Positions 58,599-64,000 of a DNA stretch of 64,000 bases are shown in pieces. A program made the position numbers and the translations under genes. Below the pieces are notes generated by a model. That model saw only the letters and a list, made by a program, of their open reading frames with translations. It made no database searches and was not told where the DNA came from. The stretch is taken from contig JBBPUQ010000004.1 of assembly GCA_038501195.1 (NCBI GenBank), positions 3,162,001-3,226,000 on the forward strand, written 5' to 3'. The stretch comes from Nemania diffusa (lineage: Eukaryota; Ascomycota; Sordariomycetes; Xylariales; Xylariaceae). Within the stretch, counting starts at the first letter, position 1. The number at the start of each line of letters is the position of its first letter.

Positions 58599-59995
58599 TT
58601 ACGCCAACTCTGCCTCGACCACGCTCTCGTACCCGCGACCATCGGGCCAAATCTTGACAATCTTCAAGCCAGCCGCCTGCAGAAGGCTCGCCCACATCGG
58701 CTCGGTTCGCTCGTAAGCTGAGCCAAGAGCCATGACCTGCATATCCATCACCGTCTGGGTCAAGCTGGCTCCGGTTCGCGGCATCACGATGTCATTGATG
58801 AGCAGTTTGGAGTAGCCCTTCTTCATCGCATTCGCTATGTTCTCTAAGAGCAGACGGGCTCTCTCCTCCGGCCAATCGTGGAGGACGCAGTGGAGGTAAT
58901 AAGAGCGTGCCCCTATTCGATCGTCAGCATCCATCATACTCTCTTGGCGGCTCACTAGCCGGCTATCCTTGCCCATGGCGATGGACTTGCATACCTTTCA
59001 CGGGTTGGGGAGTGAAGAAGTTGTATGGCATCATTGTGACCTTCTCGCTTAATCCCCTCACCTCGGCGAGGCATTCGGGCAAGTCTTGCAAGACCAATGA
59101 ACCATTCGGGAGGGTTGGGTGTTTGTCCACAAGTCGACTCAAGTCGATCCCGTGGTGGCCTCCAATATCAACGCAGAGTGGTGCCGAGCTCAGATCTGCA
59201 CCCTGGACCAGAGTGTTTGTATCAAAGTACTCGGACCACGGCAGTTTCTGGTCTGTCCAGCACCTCATCCACCCGCTGAAGAAATCCTGGGAGTCCGGCT
59301 CGGCCATGCATCTAGCAAAGAAGTCCCTGTGATTAGGTTCCCAAAGTGCGTAGCCCGTCTTCACGGCATCATCTGGATTCTTATATCCAATCTCAGCCAG
59401 ATACTTTGGCAGAGTAATATCCGTCATCAGGAAATGATGTGACCTGGAAAATTGTACCTTGATCAGTATCTTCCGTTCTTGCTCTGTCATTTACCCGTCT
59501 GACAAGCTACTTACGAACATTGGATAGTTCTCGGGATGAAGCTTCCACTATCGCCGCAAGCGAACGAAAATGGTGTTGATTTGAATACATCTTCACCAAC
59601 TTCTTCAATGATGTTCGCTGCAGCCAAGAGACACAACATTCGGCCTGCGAAGAAGTCAACAAGAACGGGTCCGGGACCATCGACAGTGAATCTCACTTAC
59701 GAAGCAGCTTCGGGTCGATCTTGCGTTCGCAAACCTGACAGAGTTCAGAAACCGACATTGCGTGGCCACCGGCTTTAGTCCATCCTGCCCACAGCCCAAC
59801 GTCAAGACCTGTCTGAAGTGTAGCGAAGACAATCGGCTGAGCATAAGTCAACTCGTACATTTTCTCCTCATTCGTTTGGAGCCTGCTGATTAACTTTCTC
59901 GCTGCTTCAATATGTTGAATCCGTTGACTGTCACTCATTTTGTCTTGACTGAGCTGATCCATCGTTGAGCTGATATCGTTAGTTGAGTTCGCCAT
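58599..59995 (-). CDS. O-methyltransferase 2 (SAM-dependent, COMT-like)
   Basis: Four exons on the minus strand: 59995-59701, 59644-59515, 59443-58995, 58912-58599, giving 395 residues, all in phase. PF00891-type O-methyltransferase, a tailoring candidate for the polyketide. The N-terminal helical part includes ELTYAQPIVFATLQTGLDVG. The SAM motif reads LCVDIGGHHGIDLSRLV, where the usual GGG-x-G is GGHHG. VLQDLPECLAEV follows as the acidic binding loop. The catalytic His lies in YLHCVLHDWPEERARLLLENI, next to exon 4's start. The C-terminus is MPRTGASLTQTVMDMQVMAL and ends ESVVEAELA. It differs strongly from OMT1 in sequence and exon number, so two regiospecific steps are more likely than duplication. 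Confidence 0.85.
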
Positions 59996-61777
59996 TTCAG
60001 AAAAGTTAGCGGCGCTACGATTGAGAGCAGATGCGTGCCGCAGGAGTTTTATTTTGCAGGAAACTTTAGCACTTCTACGGAAGGAGATAATATTAGAAAG
60101 TTGAAACTCAAAAGCACCAACTAGCCTAGGTGTGATATTTATGCTTGCAGCATAGTAATACGCTCGACCACCGCCCGCCATATCACTCATGATGGTTATA
60201 CGGCGTTCACCGTGCCTCTGTCTATCGGAATAAACGAAAAGTAAAGCTGCACGTCTCGTATCTCATGATTTATCGTTACTGCATGCAACCTTCCCCTTGT
60301 TGTAACGCTGTGCATAGTTGTAATTACAATGCTACCCCCCTGTAAAAGGTTCAAGTTGAAGTAGACGCGCTAGGCAAACCTCTGCAAGCCTTTGGGGACT
60401 TGCCATAAAAAAATTTTTCCGTACAAGTAACTAGCTAACAGAAGCGAAAAAATACCTTTTTAGCAGTTGACTGAAGCTCAGCGTGGCAAATAGTACCTTA
60501 GGAGGGTCCCTTTTACTAGGCCTCACTTGCGTACATGCATCTTGGATAAGTTCGCATATGAGAACAATGCCCTAACTTATATCTGATATTAAATATTCAT
60601 AAAAAGTAAAAGCCTTAGCTATTTGTATTTTCGTGTGCAATATTTCAACAACATCTTCGGGTTTGAAAACTTTAATGTTAATGTGATTAGGTTCTTAATC
60701 TACCAAGGTAGATCAGTAAGTGCTTAATATAGTTTTTTTCTTTCTAGTGAACATAACGACGCCTGAGTAGATCTGATTAGATGTTACATACTCCCCACCA
60801 TACCTATACTTGACAAGGTAGTATGAAGAGCCGGGTTCTCTGGGTAAGCGAACTTTGCTAACCCTGGTATATTTAGCCCAACTCGAATCCGTCCAAATTA
60901 GCTTATCAATTATGACAGATAGATAATAGCACATTTATTAATCCTATAGACAAAGGAAATCAAAAAGAAAGAAAAACCCTTTTCAACTTTAAGTACTAGA
61001 TCAAATTAAGCATATAGAGTAGTCCTATTATGCACACTGGTACACTCTCACGTCCACTCCGCATTATCAGAAATGTTGTAGAGCGAAGTAGTTGTTTACT
61101 CCACCTAAGTTTTAAGATACTAGTATCGAGATTGACGCTGAGGTGCTCAAAACTTGCATTTTTTAATCTGGTATAACACTGGAAAATGAACTGTACTACG
61201 AGTTGCTATGATCAATATCTAAGGGGGTTTGAAACCTGTCCCGAGGATGATGATAAAATGACAAGCAGTGCATTTAGGCGGCCCTTTCAGAAGCAGCTGC
61301 TTGGACGAATGAGTTCACGTATCTTGCCGTCTTTCTAGGTCTGTTCCTATCCTATTTTACAATGATAGTAAAATAGGCGGACCACTGTTATCTTAGTACT
61401 GTTAGGGCAGGGATATTACGTCTCCGTTGAAGGAGTGATCAAATAGAGCAACTTGTACTAAGGATTATAGGTGAAAACGTAGGTACCTAGGTACCTAAGG
61501 TATAGAACTAGTACAAGCCACAGCCACACTACGTGTGGCTTGAATGGCTTGATCACTTGCTTTGAAACAAAAGAACATGACGTCGCCGTCTTTCGTAGTT
61601 CAAATAGGGGGGTAGGTGCAAAGAGTAGTAGGAAGGTGTGGGGGGGTAATGAGACCACTACAGTTTTAGCTGGATTCTGTACTGCTACAGACCTTCTTTT
61701 CCAATACAACATCCTCTTGGCCTGCGGGTCTTATTCTCAAATGATCTAATTGAACCTTGCTAGGTATGTAGTTATTA
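59996..61777. other. Intergenic, right border of the polyketide cluster
   Basis: AT-rich region upstream of OMT2. Includes a GTACCTAGGTACCTA palindrome near 61481. No gene or RNA is supported. Confidence 0.4.
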
Positions 61778-62443
61778 CCAGCGCTACCCACAGGTAAAGT
61801 AATACTTTGACTGATTGTCAATTAATTGACCCAATCTAGTCCAAATAATCGTTTTAAAATTAATTGTAGGTAAAGTAATAATTCTTTACCTGACTTGTTA
61901 CTTGTCAATTACTTTCAATTAATTTTTCTATTTTTTAAAATATTTTTTGTTGTTTTTTTGGTAAAAAAAAAGCTGTCTTTTTCTAGGTAAGCTAGGTGGC
62001 ACCCTATTTTAAATCCACTTATTCAGCCATGTACACAGCCACATACCAAGCCACTTACCTAGCCACTAACCTAGCCACTTACTTAGCCACTTATTTAGCC
62101 ACTTACCTAGCCACTTACCTAGCCACTTACCTAGACATCTACCTAGCCTACATTTTACCACTTTACCTACCAACTACCCTACCTACTACCCTACCTACTA
62201 CCCTACCTACTTACTACCCTACCTACTTACCTACTTATACCTACTTACACCTACCTACCTATCTTGCTTTTTTACAATCTGTATGCTTTATGTATATTGC
62301 TTGAGTTACTTAGTCAATTAACTTGATCAATCAAGTCAATAGATTCAGGCAAGTCAGTCAAACAAGCCTTTTTTTGCGATCAATCAAGATAAAACACGTC
62401 AAAAGCCGTTTATTTGACTGACTTTACCTGTGGGTAGCGCTGG
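61778..62443. mobile_element. 666-bp non-autonomous TIR element with 6-bp target duplication
   Basis: Starts CCAGCGCTACCCACAGGTAA and ends with its complement; 23 bases match exactly at the two ends. TTATTA lies directly outside both ends (61772-61777 and 62444-62449), a perfect 6-bp target-site duplication. The inside is non-coding, with secondary repeats of GGTAAAGTAATA and a large tandem array (see next entry). A frame of 102 codons inside is only the translated array. The superfamily is not clear from this evidence. Confidence 0.75.
62026..62270. repeat. Tandem array inside the TIR element
   Basis: Units of about 12 bp reading AGCCACTTACCT, with variants, repeat about ten times. They grade into a second array built on ACCTACT/ACCCTACCTACT. 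Translation gives a meaningless Thr-Tyr-Leu-Ala repeat. The array accounts for more than a third of the element. Confidence 0.75.
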
Positions 62444-62449
62444 TTATTA

Positions 62450-63258
62450 CACCCCCCCTTCGGTAGAGTACTCTCCTAGCCAATATAGGTCCTTGTTTTA
62501 GTGGTGATTCTAAAAGCGCTGGTAGGAAAGATGCTTATAAGTCCTACACATACTCGATCGGTGCTGGCCGTCGACGAGGCTCACACAGCCAAGAACTCGA
62601 GAAGCACTACACATCAAATGGTTGCCTCCATCCAGCAACCAAGTCCACAAAGAGCAAAGTTTTGACTCCGCGGTGTCTGGAACTAGGGACAACATATCAC
62701 AATCTCCTGCAAGAGCTCAAGATGCTGGAGGACAAGACCGATGGGATTCAGACCAGAGAAGCCGGCCACTGAACCTTCTGGCACGCGAACTTGCACCTTC
62801 AGCGAGTGGTCACTTTCGATCGCTCAGCATAGGTGAGAGACTATCGCACACAAGGTCACAAGGTTCATACCAAGATTCTGACATGAGACTACGAGATTTT
62901 ACTTCACATGGAAGAAGCCAAAGATGAGGCTGAAGGATCACAATCGGGAGGATATATTGTGCATGGGAGGGGAACCTTTGAAAGATTGCTATTGCTTTGA
63001 GATATAAGAAAGTATGAGGATGATGTTTTATGTGATTGGTTAGCGGGGTCGTCTTCTTTTGCCCCTGAGTAGCTAAGTGGGGCAAGAACACGTGACCTAC
63101 AAGTTTGTCAAATAGCTTAGATCTGGCAAATCTGCCAAGACTTACCTTAATAATCCACAACTACACATTACCCCTTAATACAGGTTCTGCTTCCTAGACT
63201 TTTCTGAACGCCATTTTGCTATGCTCGGCAACGCCTTTGATGAATCACCCCCGCGACA
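62450..63258. other. Intergenic
   Basis: Frames of up to 116 codons occur on both strands but overlap each other and resemble nothing recognised. No gene is called. Confidence 0.35.
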
Positions 63259-63419
63259 TGTTAGGGTACCTTCGCGCTTAGAAAAACAGTAAATAGGTAA
63301 CGCGAACGTATATTCGGGAGTAGCGGACCCCCTTCGGGGCCGCGTAAGAGGCGTGCCGACTATCTCTAGTACTAGCTTTGGCTAACTATCTTAAATAAAG
63401 AAAAGAAAAACTAGGCCTT

Positions 63420-63974
63420 GATGACCTAATCAATCTAATCCCCATATGGTCAGGTTACCCACACCGTCTCAATACAGACGGTGTTGCGCGTCCGCCTACG
63501 CGACTCTTCGCCTCTTCCCTTATCAAAGAACTAGGCGACGACGACGCTACGCCGCTCGAAACCGAGCTCGCCTTGGCTTATACGGAGGGCGGCTATCGCT
63601 GGTGGACACTTTCGCCCTCGCTCTTTCGAGAAACCGCAAAGCAGCACAACTGGAGTTTCGATCTCTGCCGCACTATGATAGGTGCCATCTACAAACAAGT
63701 CTTCTTGCGTCGGAACATGAGCACGAAAATTATGGGCCCTAAAGGGAAGTTGATTTCTCCTGGTGATGATATCCCTGGCGCGAAGTTTACCACGGTGCAG
63801 GTCGGCTTGGACGCGGCCGGACAGGTGTCAGGTGATAAAGTAACCAGACCCTATAGGGTGGTTATATCTATTGATTTGGCTATATATAAGGGACCTTCGG
63901 TCCCCCTTATAGATCTAGAAGGTCAGGAATCAATGAATCTATCTATTGAGCCCTATACTACACCTTCTACCTAG
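63420..63974 (+). CDS. Unidentified open frame, possibly a retroelement remnant
   Basis: An open frame runs from about 63420 to a stop at 63972-63974. It reads through LDDLINLIPIW, HRLNTDGVARPPTRLFASSL, EGGYRWWTLSPSLFRETA and NWSFDLCRTMIGAIYKQVFL. No ATG lies near its start, so a spliced or truncated origin is likely. The preceding DNA at about 63259 starts TGTTAGGGTACC and is GC-rich and structured, which would suit an LTR, but the second LTR would lie beyond the window. I do not recognise the protein family. Confidence 0.3.
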   Translation, partial: DDLINLIPIWSGYPHRLNTDGVARPPTRLFASSLIKELGDDDATPLETELALAYTEGGYRWWTLSPSLFRETAKQHNWSFDLCRTMIGAIYKQVFLRRNMSTKIMGPKGKLISPGDDIPGAKFTTVQVGLDAAGQVSGDKVTRPYRVVISIDLAIYKGPSVPLIDLEGQESMNLSIEPYTTPST

Positions 63975-64000
63975 CTGCGACAGGACTTCTATTCACTCTG

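Noticed and set aside
61996..62304. 102-codon frame rich in Thr-Tyr-Leu-Ala
   Set aside because: Translation of a 12-bp tandem array inside the TIR element, not a protein gene.
62510..63160. Several 60-116 codon frames on both strands
   Set aside because: Overlap one another, no conserved blocks, no convincing splice structure.

Overview
The window reads as nuclear DNA of a filamentous ascomycete (Pezizomycotina; probably a Sordariomycete, by inference only). The grounds are short 45-175 bp introns with GTRNGY donors, a HET-domain gene, Zn2Cys6 regulation, fungal-type PKS and MFS families, and many intergenic CTACCTAGGTAG-like palindromes. Exon models were assembled by hand by joining open frames at phase-compatible splice sites. 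Nothing was checked against transcripts or databases.

Layout. 1-8.6 kb is conserved housekeeping sequence: the 3' end of a GH72 glucanosyltransferase, a Cog7-like Golgi tethering subunit, and an eight-exon PARP/E2 (UBC) fusion. From 9.4 to 14.2 kb lie an aldo/keto reductase and a secreted GH92 alpha-mannosidase. From 15 to 20 kb a HET-domain protein and a RelA/SpoT-domain protein lie head to tail. A CorA-like transporter at 21.5-23 kb has lost its last membrane helix to a stop codon.

24.0-32.6 kb looks like a small sugar-utilisation cluster: MFS sugar porter, Zn2Cys6 regulator, second MFS sugar porter, and a 440-residue AnmK/levoglucosan-kinase-type sugar kinase transcribed divergently from the second porter. 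The parts fit uptake and phosphorylation of a 1,6-anhydro sugar.

32.6-42.9 kb is gene-poor. It holds a Pol III (tRNA-like) unit, copies of a TGTCA...TGACA repeat, a Gfd2/YDR514C-like DEDDh exonuclease, and a decayed SNF2-type ATPase whose N-terminal region carries tandem SUMO-interaction-like motifs.

42.9-60.0 kb is a polyketide cluster: a free-standing ACP-ACP-C-methyltransferase protein, a seven-helix rhodopsin-like membrane protein, an O-methyltransferase, a non-reducing PKS (SAT-KS-AT-PT-ACP, no release domain), and a second O-methyltransferase. The methylation module that is normally fused to such a PKS is encoded separately, and the PT domain appears to have lost both catalytic residues (His to Thr, Asp to Glu). 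This is the most unusual system in the window. The remaining 4 kb holds a 666-bp terminal-inverted-repeat element with a perfect 6-bp target duplication and an unidentified open frame cut by the window edge.
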